Positions 18,340 to 27,744 of a DNA stretch of 64,000 bases are shown here, piece after piece (the first letter of the stretch is position 1; every line of letters begins with the position of its first letter). A model generated the notes under the pieces. The model did not search any database, was not told the origin of the DNA, and saw only the letters and a program-made list of their open reading frames with translations. The DNA comes from Hungatella sp. UBA5385 (lineage in GTDB: Bacteria > Bacillota > Clostridia > Lachnospirales > Lachnospiraceae), in NCBI GenBank assembly GCA_002409995.1, contig DHOR01000015.1, positions 12,961-76,960 of the forward strand, read 5' to 3'. The translations under genes were made by a program, and so were the position numbers.

Positions 18340-19236
18340 ATGGAACATACGAAGAATAAAAGAATGAGCCTGCAGCAGAAGCAGAGGCTGACTGGCTGGA
18401 TATTTTTACTGCCTGGTGTTTTGCTGATTCTGACACTAAGCTTTTATCCCGCATTGCGGGCGCTTATGACCTCCTTTAAAACAGGAGTGGGCGTTAAGAT
18501 GACATGGTGTGGAATTGATAATTATCTAAGAATCTTTCAGGACAAGGTATTTCTGCAGTCCATTAAAAACTGCTTTTTCTATCTGATCATCCAGGTTCCT
18601 GTGATGCTGATTCTGGGTTTAATCTTAGCCTCACTGTTAAATAATCCAAAGCTTAGATTTAAGGGGCTGTACAGAACTGCTATTTTCCTGCCCTGTGCCA
18701 CTTCGCTGGTAGCTTATGCCATTATCTTCAGATCACTTTTTGCTACCGATGGTTTTATTAATTCTATGCTGATGAATCTGGGAATACTGGAGAACGGCTA
18801 TAATTTTCTCTCCCATTCCTTCAGCGCAAAGATTGTTATTATCATTGCACTGATCTGGCGGTGGACCGGTTATAATATGGTGTTTTATCTTGCAGGGCTT
18901 CAGAATATTGAATATTCCATCTATGAGGCGGCTAAGATTGACGGAGCCAATTTAATTGATATCTTTTTTAAGATTACAGTGCCTCTTTTAAAACCAACCA
19001 TCTTATTGACTGTGATTATGTCAACCAATGGCACGCTGCAGCTCTTTGATGAGTCTGTGAACTTAACCAATGGCGGACCTGCCAATGCAAGTATTACCAT
19101 GTCCCATTACATATTTAACAAAGCATTCCAGGGGGTTCCAAACTTTGGCTACACCTCGGCAATGTCCTTTGTAATCCTGATTATGGTGGCAGTTCTTGCA
19201 TTATTACAGATGAAAGTAGGTGACAAACGTGACTAG
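18340..19236 (+). CDS. Sugar ABC transporter permease (MalF/UgpA-like)
   Basis: A 298-aa inner-membrane permease with six hydrophobic segments. The binding-protein-dependent transport loop YEAAKIDGANLIDIFFKITV, about 80 residues from the end, docks the ATPase. The frame begins at 18292 inside a stable hairpin. I prefer the ATG at 18340, behind AAGGGG, though the spacing is slightly long. It forms a heterodimer with the next gene product, whose start overlaps its end. Confidence 0.85.
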   Translation: MEHTKNKRMSLQQKQRLTGWIFLLPGVLLILTLSFYPALRALMTSFKTGVGVKMTWCGIDNYLRIFQDKVFLQSIKNCFFYLIIQVPVMLILGLILASLLNNPKLRFKGLYRTAIFLPCATSLVAYAIIFRSLFATDGFINSMLMNLGILENGYNFLSHSFSAKIVIIIALIWRWTGYNMVFYLAGLQNIEYSIYEAAKIDGANLIDIFFKITVPLLKPTILLTVIMSTNGTLQLFDESVNLTNGGPANASITMSHYIFNKAFQGVPNFGYTSAMSFVILIMVAVLALLQMKVGDKRD

Positions 19237-20038
19237 TAAAGTGACCAATGCTCTTGCATATGTATTTTTAACTATTGCAGCAGTGCTGTCTGTATTCCCT
19301 CTGGTATGGATGATCATCGCATCAACCAATAGAAGTGTGGACGTTATTGCAGGTAAGCTGACCTTTGGCGGCAATTTAGCAGTGAACTACAGCAACTTAA
19401 TCAGTGCTCAGGATGTGTGGAAGTTCTTTATGAATTCAGGAAAATATGCAATTCTTACCACTGTGCTGTCTCTGCTTGTGTGTTCTATGGCAGGTTATGC
19501 TTTTGAAATCTTTCATGATAAATATAAAGATATGTTATTTGTACTTATTTTAATGACAATGATGCTGCCATTTGTTGCTTTAATGGTTCCATTGTTCCAG
19601 ATGTTTTCCAGCGCCAAGCTGCTGAACACCTCACTTGGATTTCTCCTTCCATCTATATCAACGCCGTTTCTCATTATGATGTTCCGGCAGAGTGCCAAGT
19701 CGTTTCCAGTGGATATTATTGAAGCGGCACGGATTGATGGTCTTAACGAGTGGCAGATATTCTTCAGAATGTTTGTGCCAACCATGAGGTCCACCTATGC
19801 AGCTGCAACCACCATTACATTTATGAATGCGTGGAACAACTATTTATGGCCTAAGGTAATTATGACAAAAAGCAATTCACAGACAATGCCTATGATGATC
19901 TCCAGTCTTACTTCCGGATATCACACTGATTATGGAATGCTGATGCTGGCTGTACTGATTACAACACTGCCAACGGCAATTGTATTCTTTATTCTGCAGA
20001 AGAGCTTTGCAGAAGGTATTACAGGTGCAGTTAAATAA
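19229..20038 (+). CDS. Sugar ABC transporter permease (MalG/UgpE-like)
   Basis: A 269-aa permease with six hydrophobic segments and the ATPase-docking loop IEAARIDGLNEWQIFFRMFV. GTG codons occur at 19220 and 19229; the AGTAGG site favours the second. It overlaps the first permease by eight bases, which suggests coupled translation. Together with the upstream binding protein it makes an oligosaccharide importer that feeds the GH42 enzyme encoded next. Confidence 0.85.
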   Translation: MTSKVTNALAYVFLTIAAVLSVFPLVWMIIASTNRSVDVIAGKLTFGGNLAVNYSNLISAQDVWKFFMNSGKYAILTTVLSLLVCSMAGYAFEIFHDKYKDMLFVLILMTMMLPFVALMVPLFQMFSSAKLLNTSLGFLLPSISTPFLIMMFRQSAKSFPVDIIEAARIDGLNEWQIFFRMFVPTMRSTYAAATTITFMNAWNNYLWPKVIMTKSNSQTMPMMISSLTSGYHTDYGMLMLAVLITTLPTAIVFFILQKSFAEGITGAVK

Positions 20039-20077
20039 GCCCTGAAGGGACTATTATTTGGAGGTTAGAACGAAGGA

Positions 20078-22090
20078 ATGAACAGTAATTATATACTCTA
20101 TGGAGGCGATTATAATCCGGAGCAGTGGCTGAAGGTGCCCGGAATTTTAGAAAAAGATTTGGAATTAATGAAAAAAGCAGGGATCAATACAGTCACCATG
20201 GGAATGTTTTCCTGGTCATTTCTGGAACCGGAAGAAGGAAAATATAACTTTGACTGGCTGGAACTGATTATTGATCGTTTGTATGAGAGTGGAATCTCCA
20301 CTATTTTAGGAACTCCTTCCGGAGCAAGGCCTAAATGGATGTCTGATAAGTATCCTGAAGTACTGAGGGTAAGCGATAACAGAGTCCGCAGTTTATTTGG
20401 CGGAAGACATAACCACTGTTATACCTCACCTGTTTACAGAGAGAAGATCAGGCAGATAGATATGTCTTTAGCCAAACGGTTTACAGGCCATAAAGGTGTG
20501 ATTATGTGGCATATCTCCAATGAATTTGGCGGCGACTGCCATTGCCCTCACTGTCAGGAAGCTTTTAAAAGCTGGCTGAAAGAAAGATACAAGAGTATAG
20601 AGGCTTTAAATGATGCCTGGTGTACAGGATTCTGGAGCCATGTTTACAACTCCTTTGATCAGATTGAAAGTCCTTCCTCCATTGGAGAGCAGAGGCTTCA
20701 TGGACTGAATCTGGACTGGAAACGGTTTGTAACAGATCAGACTGCTGATTTTGCAAGATGGGAGATCAAGGCTTTGAAGGATGCAGGCGCAACTCAGCCT
20801 ACTACTGTGAACTTGATGTATGATTACAAAGGGCTTAACTACGATAAGCTGGCGGAATCTGTGGATATCATCTCCTGGGATTCTTATCCGGTATGGCATA
20901 AGACAGAGGATATTATCACTGCAAGGGACAACGGATTCCAGCATGATTTTATGAGAAGCTTAAAACATCAGCCATTTTTACTGATGGAATCCTGCCCTTC
21001 CAGCACTGACTGGCAGGGAGTCAGCAAGTTAAAACGGCCGGGACTTTTAAGCGCAGCCTCTCTTCAGGCTCTGGCACATGGGTCTGATAGCGTGCTGTAT
21101 TTTCAGATCCGCCAGAATATAGGCGGCTGCGAGAAATTTCACGGAGCGGTGATTGATCATTACGGAGAAGAGGATACCAGAGTTTTTACGGAGATTAAGC
21201 AGCTTGGTGAATCGTTAAAGGGTCTTGGTGAAGTGACTGGAAGCGGGACGAAGGCTTCTGTTGCGCTGATCTATGATATAGAGAACCGATGGGCCATGGA
21301 GGATTCACAGGGACCGAGAAATGACGGGCTATATTATCATGAAGCAGTATTAAAATCCTACAATGCCCTCAGAAGTCTTGGCCTCAATGTTGATGTCATC
21401 AGTCAGGAGCAGGACATATCGGGATATGAGCTGGTGGCAGCTCCTATGCTTTATCTGTTCAGAGAAGGGATTCAGGAGAAGATCAGAAGCTTTGTAGAAG
21501 ATGGCGGCAGCTTTGTGCTGACCTACTGGTCGGGAATTGTAGATTTTGCAGACCGGTGTTTCCTGGGAGGTACTCCCAATGGTCTGATGGATGTGTTTGG
21601 TCTCAGAAGAACAGAAACAGACGGGTTATTTGACGGGGAAGTCAATGAACTGGCACCAGGTAATGATTCTATGTTTACAAGGTCCTATGAATGTAAACAT
21701 CTCTGTGATTTACTTAAGACAGATACTGCCAAAGCTCATCTTTATTATGGAAAGGAATTCTATCAAGGAACTCCGGCAGTAACAGGCAACCAGTTTGGAA
21801 AAGGAACTGCCTATTATGTGGGAGCAGATGCAGAACAGGCATTTTATGATGATTTCTATGAGATGCTTGTGAAAGAAAAAGGAATTGCCCTGCCTGTATC
21901 CGGGAGAATACCTGAGGGCGTTGAGGTAACCACCCGGTCTGTAGAGGATGCGGATTTTATCTTTGTACAAAATTATAGAAATGAAGCTGTTGATATTAAA
22001 ACCATGGATCTTCAAGGAGAGATTATCTGCGGAGATTCTAGAGAGAGCTTAAAGGCTTATGAAACTCTGATTCTTAAGAAAAACCTGTAA
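20078..22090 (+). CDS. GH42 beta-galactosidase
   Basis: A 670-aa cytoplasmic glycoside hydrolase, the usual length for family 42. The acid/base glutamate is E149 in HISNEFGGDCHC and the nucleophile is E304 in LLMESCPSS. Cysteines C114, C154, C156 and C159 form the structural zinc site found in many members. A barrel domain (1-380) is followed by the trimerisation domain and a small C-terminal beta domain. There is no signal peptide, so it acts on galactosides brought in by the ABC importer upstream. It is the last gene of that operon. Confidence 0.93.
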   Translation: MNSNYILYGGDYNPEQWLKVPGILEKDLELMKKAGINTVTMGMFSWSFLEPEEGKYNFDWLELIIDRLYESGISTILGTPSGARPKWMSDKYPEVLRVSDNRVRSLFGGRHNHCYTSPVYREKIRQIDMSLAKRFTGHKGVIMWHISNEFGGDCHCPHCQEAFKSWLKERYKSIEALNDAWCTGFWSHVYNSFDQIESPSSIGEQRLHGLNLDWKRFVTDQTADFARWEIKALKDAGATQPTTVNLMYDYKGLNYDKLAESVDIISWDSYPVWHKTEDIITARDNGFQHDFMRSLKHQPFLLMESCPSSTDWQGVSKLKRPGLLSAASLQALAHGSDSVLYFQIRQNIGGCEKFHGAVIDHYGEEDTRVFTEIKQLGESLKGLGEVTGSGTKASVALIYDIENRWAMEDSQGPRNDGLYYHEAVLKSYNALRSLGLNVDVISQEQDISGYELVAAPMLYLFREGIQEKIRSFVEDGGSFVLTYWSGIVDFADRCFLGGTPNGLMDVFGLRRTETDGLFDGEVNELAPGNDSMFTRSYECKHLCDLLKTDTAKAHLYYGKEFYQGTPAVTGNQFGKGTAYYVGADAEQAFYDDFYEMLVKEKGIALPVSGRIPEGVEVTTRSVEDADFIFVQNYRNEAVDIKTMDLQGEIICGDSRESLKAYETLILKKNL

Positions 22091-22115
22091 TTACAAAGGT
22101 TTTCCAGGAACTTTA

Positions 22116-22144
22116 TTGACAGAATATAGAAACGGTTATATACT
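22116..22144 (+). promoter_or_regulatory. Promoter upstream of the hisC-like gene
   Basis: TTGACA and TATACT with a 17-base spacer, a near-consensus promoter. Transcription would start near 22151, before the terminator-like hairpin at 22164-22203, so the hairpin would lie in the leader of the next gene. Confidence 0.75.
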
Positions 22145-22163
22145 GACTTCAAACAAAATAGAC

Positions 22164-22203
22164 AACAGATCCTAAGTGTTAAGGTTTAGGATCTGTTTTT
22201 CTA
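22164..22203 (+). terminator. Terminator or leader attenuator before the hisC-like gene
   Basis: AACAGATCCTAA pairs with TTAGGATCTGTT around a ten-base loop, followed by TTTTT-like sequence. It ends the GH42 operon, but because a strong promoter lies just upstream of it, it may also stop short leader transcripts of the downstream gene. Confidence 0.8.
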
Positions 22204-22233
22204 GTTATTGTAGAACACAGAGGAGGAAAAATT

Positions 22234-23286
22234 ATGAAAGCTTGGGAGGCTAATATCCGCAGAGTAGTTCCCTATGTGCCAGGGGATCAGCCAAAGGGAG
22301 AGAGGCTGATTAAATTGAACACTAATGAAAATCCATATCCGCCGGCTCCCGGTGTAAAAAAAGCGTTGGAGACTATGGATCACAGTCTGTTCCGTAAATA
22401 TCCTGATCCTGCAGTGACTGATCTGACAGAAACTCTGGCTGAGTATTATCAGGTGGAGAAGAATCAGGTATTTGTAGGAGTTGGGTCTGATGATGTGATT
22501 GCAATGGCATTTATGACATTTTTTAATTCAGAGAAACCCATATTATTCCCTGATATCAGCTATTCATTTTATCCGGTGTGGGCGGAATTGTTTCGGATTC
22601 CTTATGAAACACCTGCTCTGGATGAAGAGTTTCAAATTAGAAAAGAGGATTATTATAAAGAAAATGGCGGAATTATCTTCCCAAATCCCAATGCTCCTAC
22701 AGGGCTTTTTCTTCCTCTGTCTGAGGTAGAGGACATTATAAAGAACAATCAGGATGTGGTTGTGATGGTTGATGAAGCTTATATTGATTTTGGCGGAGTC
22801 AGCGCCCTGGAGCTGATTAATAAATATGATAACCTTCTGGTGATTCAGACTTTCAGTAAATCCAGGTCTATGGCAGGGATGAGAATCGGCTTCTGTATTG
22901 GCAGCCCGGCTCTTATTAAAGCAATAAATGATGTAAAATACTCCTTTAATTCATATACTATGAATATGCCTTCTATTATTCTGGGTACAGAATCTGTTAA
23001 GGATGATGATTATTTTAAAGAAACAGTGGCAAAAATCATAGATACAAGGGAAGAAGCAAAGAAACGTCTGTCTCAGCTGGGCTTCACTTTTCCTGATTCT
23101 ATGACAAATTTCATTTTTGCAAGACACGAAAGTGTAAATGCAGAGGTAATTTATGAAGAACTGAGGAAGAGGAATATCTATGTTAGATATTTTAAAAAGC
23201 CGGTTCTTGATGATTATCTGCGCATTTCTATAGGAACTCCGGAGGAAATGGAAGAGCTATACATAGTTTTGCAAGAAATTCTTTAG
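22234..23286 (+). CDS. hisC: Histidinol-phosphate aminotransferase-like PLP enzyme
   Basis: A 350-aa class I/II aminotransferase, the usual HisC length. Visible features are the N-terminal KLNTNENPYPPAP segment, the cofactor aspartate region VDEAYIDFGG, the PLP lysine in TFSKSRSMAGMRIGF and the C-terminal arginine segment YLRISIGTPEEM. HisC transfers an amino group from glutamate to imidazole acetol phosphate in histidine synthesis, but close relatives act on other substrates. No other his genes are adjacent, so the substrate is uncertain. AGAGGAGG precedes the ATG. Confidence 0.8.
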   Translation: MKAWEANIRRVVPYVPGDQPKGERLIKLNTNENPYPPAPGVKKALETMDHSLFRKYPDPAVTDLTETLAEYYQVEKNQVFVGVGSDDVIAMAFMTFFNSEKPILFPDISYSFYPVWAELFRIPYETPALDEEFQIRKEDYYKENGGIIFPNPNAPTGLFLPLSEVEDIIKNNQDVVVMVDEAYIDFGGVSALELINKYDNLLVIQTFSKSRSMAGMRIGFCIGSPALIKAINDVKYSFNSYTMNMPSIILGTESVKDDDYFKETVAKIIDTREEAKKRLSQLGFTFPDSMTNFIFARHESVNAEVIYEELRKRNIYVRYFKKPVLDDYLRISIGTPEEMEELYIVLQEIL

Positions 23287-23297
23287 AATAAATTCGT

Positions 23298-23326
23298 TTG
23301 TAACAGCAGCATTCAGGTAGTATAAT
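23298..23326 (+). promoter_or_regulatory. Promoter of the YtvI-like gene
   Basis: TTGTAA and TATAAT with a 17-base spacer, 17 bases before the start codon. Confidence 0.65.
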
Positions 23327-23342
23327 GGAGTAAGGTGATAGA

Positions 23343-24470
23343 ATGAATAGTGTAAAAAAATATGCGAGAATTTTATTAGATATTTTCATACCCATTATAG
23401 TGATCTACTTAATCTGTGTCTGGGGTCCCAGATTGCTGCGCTTTTTCCTGCCATTTGTTATTGGCTGGGTTATTGCCATGATTGCCAATCCTCTGGTCCG
23501 TTTTCTTGAAAAACGGCTGAAGATCGTGCGCAGACATGGCTCTATACTGATTGTAGTAGCAGTGCTGGCTTTGGTCATAGGTCTGCTTTATCTGCTGATA
23601 TCCAAGCTTATAACAGAGACTGTAGGCTTTATAGGCGATATTCCCAAATATTATGAGGCTGCTTCTATTGAATTTCAAAAGATCATGATTCAGCTTGAAC
23701 GTTTTCTGCAGTTTCTGCCGGATAACGTGGAGAACTCAGTGAATCAGTTTTTTAACCATATTGGTGAGTATCTAAATGTACTTGTACAGAAGATCGCTTC
23801 TCCTACTGTAACAGTAGCTGGTAATGTGGTAAAAAGTATACCAGCTGCTCTGGTATATATGGTTGTTACTGTGTTTTCTTCCTATCTGTTTATTGTGGAC
23901 AGGGATAAGATTTTCGAGCTGTTTAAAAAGTATACTCCCAATGGAGGAACAAAGTATTACCAGTATTTGAAAAAAGATGTAAAACATCTGGTAGGCGGCT
24001 ATTTTCTTGCTCAGTTTAAGATTATGTTTATTATAGCTATTGTGCTTGCCATTGGATTCCTTGTGCTTGGTGTGGAGTATGCGCTGTTAATTGCAGTGAT
24101 TATCTCAATCCTTGATTTCCTTCCTATACTTGGAACAGGAACCATACTAATTCCCTGGGCAGTGATTCGATTGTTTTCAGGTCAATACGCATTTGCCTTT
24201 GGTCTGGTGGTGATCTATATACTGACTCTGGTTCTGCGGCAGATTATCCAGCCTAAGATTGTAGGAGATACTATGGGGCTTGACCCTTTGATGACTTTAC
24301 TGTTTTTATATCTTGGCTTTAAGGTAAGCGGCCTTGCAGGAATGATTCTTGCTGTGCCTATTGGAATGTTGGTTCTTAATTTATATGATTTTGGAGCATT
24401 TGACGGCATGGTTAATGGTATTAAAACTTTGGTCCATGATATTACTAAATTCCGGCAGTCGTCGGATTAA
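23343..24470 (+). CDS. AI-2E/YtvI-family membrane protein
   Basis: A 375-aa integral membrane protein with about seven or eight hydrophobic segments and the AI-2E transporter-like C-terminal block (LDFLPILGTGTILIPWAV, then RQIIQPKIVGDTMGLDP). In Bacillus and clostridia the YtvI branch is a sporulation membrane protein of unclear transport role. Length and the GLDP segment fit. It precedes a wall-lytic-like secreted protein and follows its own promoter. Confidence 0.8.
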   Translation: MNSVKKYARILLDIFIPIIVIYLICVWGPRLLRFFLPFVIGWVIAMIANPLVRFLEKRLKIVRRHGSILIVVAVLALVIGLLYLLISKLITETVGFIGDIPKYYEAASIEFQKIMIQLERFLQFLPDNVENSVNQFFNHIGEYLNVLVQKIASPTVTVAGNVVKSIPAALVYMVVTVFSSYLFIVDRDKIFELFKKYTPNGGTKYYQYLKKDVKHLVGGYFLAQFKIMFIIAIVLAIGFLVLGVEYALLIAVIISILDFLPILGTGTILIPWAVIRLFSGQYAFAFGLVVIYILTLVLRQIIQPKIVGDTMGLDPLMTLLFLYLGFKVSGLAGMILAVPIGMLVLNLYDFGAFDGMVNGIKTLVHDITKFRQSSD

Positions 24471-24490
24471 GAGAGGAGAATATAACGAAG

Positions 24491-25438
24491 ATGATCAGAA
24501 GAGGAACATTAAAAACCTGTCTGATGGCAGGGATTCTGGCGGGAACTATGGCAATGAGTTCTTTTACCGCTTATGGAGCGGAAGCCTGGCATATGGAGAA
24601 TGGTCAATATGTAGATGCTTCCGGTAATGCCATTGCAGGAGCTCTGGAAAAGGGAATTACAGTTACCAAGTATCAGAACCGCCAGAGTGAAGGCAAAGGT
24701 GGAATTGACTGGGGTAAGGTGGCTGCAGACGGAGTTACCTTTGCCATGGTAAGAATCGGCTATCACAATGACAGAGATCCCTATTACTCTATTAATATGG
24801 AGGGTGCAGCAGAAAAGGGGATTAAGACAGGCGTTTTCTTCTACACACAGGCACTGGATACAGCCACTGCAGTAGATGAAGCAAAATATGTCCTTCGCAT
24901 GGTTAAGGATTATAAGGTGTCCTATCCCATTGCTTATGATGTGGAGTCCAAGCATATGCTTGACAACGGATTAACCAAACAGCAGATTACAGATAATATC
25001 AATGCATTCTGTAAGACCATCAGCGATGCAGGCTACCGTCCTGTTGTCTATGCGAATAATGAGTGGATTACCAATCACATTGATATGAGCAGGATGCCCT
25101 ATGATGTCTGGTATGCCAGATACGGAACAGTGAATAATTGTCAGAACCGTACCATTTGGCAGTGTACTGATCAGGGTAAGGTAGATGGGATTGATGGCAA
25201 TGTAACCATTGAGTTTTCCTTTGTGGACTACAATAGCCTGATTCCTTCTGAGGGCTGGAAACAGATTGATGGTTTCTGGTATTATACAAAGGATTACACC
25301 AAACAGACCGGTTGGGTGGATGTACAGGGTAAGTGGTACTATCTGGATTCAAACGGTATCATGGTTCGTAATACCACCATGGATATTGAGGGGACCTCTT
25401 ATACCTTTAGCGAGGATGGAGCTATGATTTCCCCGTAA
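24491..25438 (+). CDS. Secreted GH25 (lysozyme-like) protein with wall-binding repeats
   Basis: A 315-aa exported protein. The signal peptide ends near AYGAEA. The GH25 barrel covers about residues 54-245 and contains the DxE pair of the family, D150 and E152 in AYDVESK. The other family aspartate, normally in GIDVSxxQ, is T57 here (GITVTKYQ), so activity may be reduced or lost. The C-terminus carries two or three aromatic CW_binding repeats (GWKQIDGFWYYTKD, GWVDVQGKWYYLDSNG). It would cleave or bind peptidoglycan outside the cell. Confidence 0.82.
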   Translation: MIRRGTLKTCLMAGILAGTMAMSSFTAYGAEAWHMENGQYVDASGNAIAGALEKGITVTKYQNRQSEGKGGIDWGKVAADGVTFAMVRIGYHNDRDPYYSINMEGAAEKGIKTGVFFYTQALDTATAVDEAKYVLRMVKDYKVSYPIAYDVESKHMLDNGLTKQQITDNINAFCKTISDAGYRPVVYANNEWITNHIDMSRMPYDVWYARYGTVNNCQNRTIWQCTDQGKVDGIDGNVTIEFSFVDYNSLIPSEGWKQIDGFWYYTKDYTKQTGWVDVQGKWYYLDSNGIMVRNTTMDIEGTSYTFSEDGAMISP

Positions 25439-25474
25439 TACAAAAGAACATATTGATTAGGATGGAATTATGAA

Positions 25475-26833
25475 GTGAAAGTTGAGAATAATTTAGATAC
25501 AGATGATATGAAGGGGCTGGTATGGAGACTTGCATTGCCTTCCATGCTGGCCCAGTTTGTCAGCGTTTTTTATAGTATTGTAGATCGGATGTATATCGGT
25601 AATATCCCTGAAATTGGTGAGACAGCACTGGCAGGAGTGGGAATTTGCGGCCCTATTGTGACCCTTGTTTCTTCTGTTGCTTTTTTAGTGGGTGTAGGCG
25701 GATCGCCTCTGATGAGCATAAGGCTTGGAGAAAAGAATGAAAGGGCAGCCACTCAGATACTGGCAAACTGTTTTCTTCTTCTTACAGTTCTGGCTGTGAT
25801 TATCACAGGAATATTCCTGTTAATAAAGGGGAAGCTGCTGATGTGGTTTGGAGCCAGTGAGGCTACCTTTGGTTATGCTAATGACTATTTAACTATCTGC
25901 CTTCTGGGGACGGTATTTGCACTGCTTTCTACAGGAATGGCTCAGTTTATTATCTGCCAGGGTTTTGCTAAAGTGGCAATGAAGGCTGTTTTATTAGGCG
26001 CTGTCTGCAATATTATACTGGATCCTATATTTATATTTGCATTTGGTATGGGGGTGAAGGGAGCAGCCATTGCAACTGTATTGTCACAGATTGCTTCCTG
26101 CACGTTTGTGCTTCGGTTTCTATTTAGTGATAGACCGCCTGTCCGCATAACATTTGGCCATTATGACTGGCAGATTATGCGCCATGTATTGATCATTGGA
26201 TTAAGCCCGTTTTTAATTATTGCATTTGACAATATTCTGATTATTGCATTAAATACTGTGATTCAGAGAAATGGTGGAGCAGAGGGGGATATGCTTCTTA
26301 CCTGTATGACTATCGTACAGAGCTTTATGCTGATGGTGACCATGCCTTTAGGCGGCATCACAGGAGGGACACAGACCATTCTTGGGTACAACTATGGTGC
26401 AAGACGGCCTGATAGAATTAAGAAGGCAGAGTTACATATCGCTTCTCTTGCACTTGGATTTACTACTATTATGTTTATAATCGCCCACACAGTTCCTCAG
26501 TTCTTTGTTATGATCTTTACTAAGAATCCACAGTATATTGATTTGACTGTGAAAGCCATTAAGATCTATACCATGGGAATCATTCCCCTTGCTCTTCAGT
26601 ATGCAGCTGTTGATGGATTTACAGGAATGGGAATTGCCAAGGTGGCGATTTCATTGTCTATGTTTAGAAAAACCATTTTCCTGTTGGGAGCGTTTTTAAT
26701 TCCTGTTTATTGGGGAGTGCAGCATATCTTTTATATTGAACCTATCTCTGATATTGTGGGAGCTACGGTTTCTGTGATTGTGTATTTTCTGCTGATTGAC
26801 AGGGTTATTAATAGAAAAGATAATATAGTATAA
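25475..26833 (+). CDS. MATE-family efflux transporter
   Basis: A 452-aa membrane protein with twelve predicted helices in two similar halves, the layout of NorM/MepA-type multidrug exporters driven by sodium or proton entry. The N-terminal segment LALPSMLAQFVSVFYSIVDR and the GCxxxxxLDPIFIFAFGMGV-like region are typical of the family. The start is GTG behind AGGATGG. It stands between the GH25-like gene and a strong terminator. The substrate is unknown. Confidence 0.88.
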   Translation: MKVENNLDTDDMKGLVWRLALPSMLAQFVSVFYSIVDRMYIGNIPEIGETALAGVGICGPIVTLVSSVAFLVGVGGSPLMSIRLGEKNERAATQILANCFLLLTVLAVIITGIFLLIKGKLLMWFGASEATFGYANDYLTICLLGTVFALLSTGMAQFIICQGFAKVAMKAVLLGAVCNIILDPIFIFAFGMGVKGAAIATVLSQIASCTFVLRFLFSDRPPVRITFGHYDWQIMRHVLIIGLSPFLIIAFDNILIIALNTVIQRNGGAEGDMLLTCMTIVQSFMLMVTMPLGGITGGTQTILGYNYGARRPDRIKKAELHIASLALGFTTIMFIIAHTVPQFFVMIFTKNPQYIDLTVKAIKIYTMGIIPLALQYAAVDGFTGMGIAKVAISLSMFRKTIFLLGAFLIPVYWGVQHIFYIEPISDIVGATVSVIVYFLLIDRVINRKDNIV

Positions 26834-26849
26834 TAATAATTAAGTACAT

Positions 26850-26906
26850 AAAAGTGGAAACCAACCTGAAAAACATCAGATTGATTTCCACTTTTATTGT
26901 GTTTTT
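26850..26906 (+). terminator. Intrinsic terminator after the MATE gene
   Basis: AAAAGTGGAAA/TTTCCACTTTT arms with further pairing inside (CCAA against TTG) and a T-rich tail. Confidence 0.82.
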
Positions 26907-27007
26907 TATAATAAAATCTTTAATTTAACTTATCGAATTTCTTTATAATAATTTGTAAATCAATAGGTTGCATTTGACATCTTAATAAATAAATGATATT
27001 CTTTATA

Positions 27008-27066
27008 AACCAAGTGGTCGATAAAAGAAGGACGAATTAGTTTTAGTCGATTACCTAATTGGCTAA
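27008..27066. promoter_or_regulatory. Two AACCAATTGGTT-like sites upstream of the TetR gene
   Basis: AACCAAGTGGTC at 27008-27019 differs from the palindrome AACCAATTGGTT in two bases, and TTACCTAATTGGCTAA at 27051-27066 is a weaker match. A probable -10 TACAAT lies at 27096 with TTTCCA 17 bases before it. The same palindrome occurs three times in the divergent region near 31 kb, which suggests that the TetR protein encoded next controls itself and those genes. The remaining bases between 26834 and 27127 are A/T-rich and show nothing else. Confidence 0.55.
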
Positions 27067-27127
27067 AATGGTTTTCCAATAAAGTGAATCTGTGCTACAA
27101 TAAAGAAAAAGACTGAGGTGTGTTAAA

Positions 27128-27700
27128 ATGCCATTAATTGTTGATAGAGCTCAAATAGAAAAAGATATTGTTCTAGCGTTTCATGAATGTATGACCGAAA
27201 AACCTATTACTAAAATTAGTATGAGGGAGATTGCCAGCCGTGCAAAAATGTCACATGCAAAAATCCTATATTACTTTGAATCGAAAGAGCAATTATTACT
27301 GGCTTATGTTAACTTTGTTACAAATAAATATGTGGATTTTTTTCATCAATGGCTTATAGACATTCGTGAAAAACAATTACATTATGCAAATGGAAAAGAA
27401 TGCATTAACCTGCTTTTGAAGGAAACGATCAATTTAGACCATTGCACCTATACGAGCCCTTTTGTACAAATTTATATTTTAGGACAATTCAACGATGATA
27501 TTAAATCAAAGATTGAGCAGACATATGCATCGTGGCGACATGGGATTAACAATATACTCTATGAATTGTATGGTACTTCTATGGAAGAAACCGCTGAAGC
27601 CCTCCTGGTATTGATAGAGGGGCTTTTCCTGTATACACTAAATGACACAATAACTAACGAGCATATTGAATCTCTTATTGATAATCTTAGTTTATTGTGA
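27128..27700 (+). CDS. TetR-family regulator, candidate controller of the permease/PLP/reductase group
   Basis: A 190-aa regulator. The helix-turn-helix lies at about residues 28-55 (ISMREIASRAKMSHAKILYYF), followed by an all-helical ligand-binding domain. Two sites resembling the AACCAATTGGTT palindrome lie upstream of its own gene, and three better copies lie in the divergent promoter region near 31 kb, so it is the likely repressor of that group. GAGGTG precedes the ATG. The MarR gene follows after 44 bases and may share its transcript. Confidence 0.85.
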   Translation: MPLIVDRAQIEKDIVLAFHECMTEKPITKISMREIASRAKMSHAKILYYFESKEQLLLAYVNFVTNKYVDFFHQWLIDIREKQLHYANGKECINLLLKETINLDHCTYTSPFVQIYILGQFNDDIKSKIEQTYASWRHGINNILYELYGTSMEETAEALLVLIEGLFLYTLNDTITNEHIESLIDNLSLL

Positions 27701-27744
27701 TAAGGATACTAATTATGACAGAGTTTTTATAGGAAGAGATAAAC

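Noticed and set aside
22151..22233. T-box or his leader peptide before the aminotransferase gene
   Set aside because: The leader is too short, lacks the T-box sequence and has no histidine-rich short frame.
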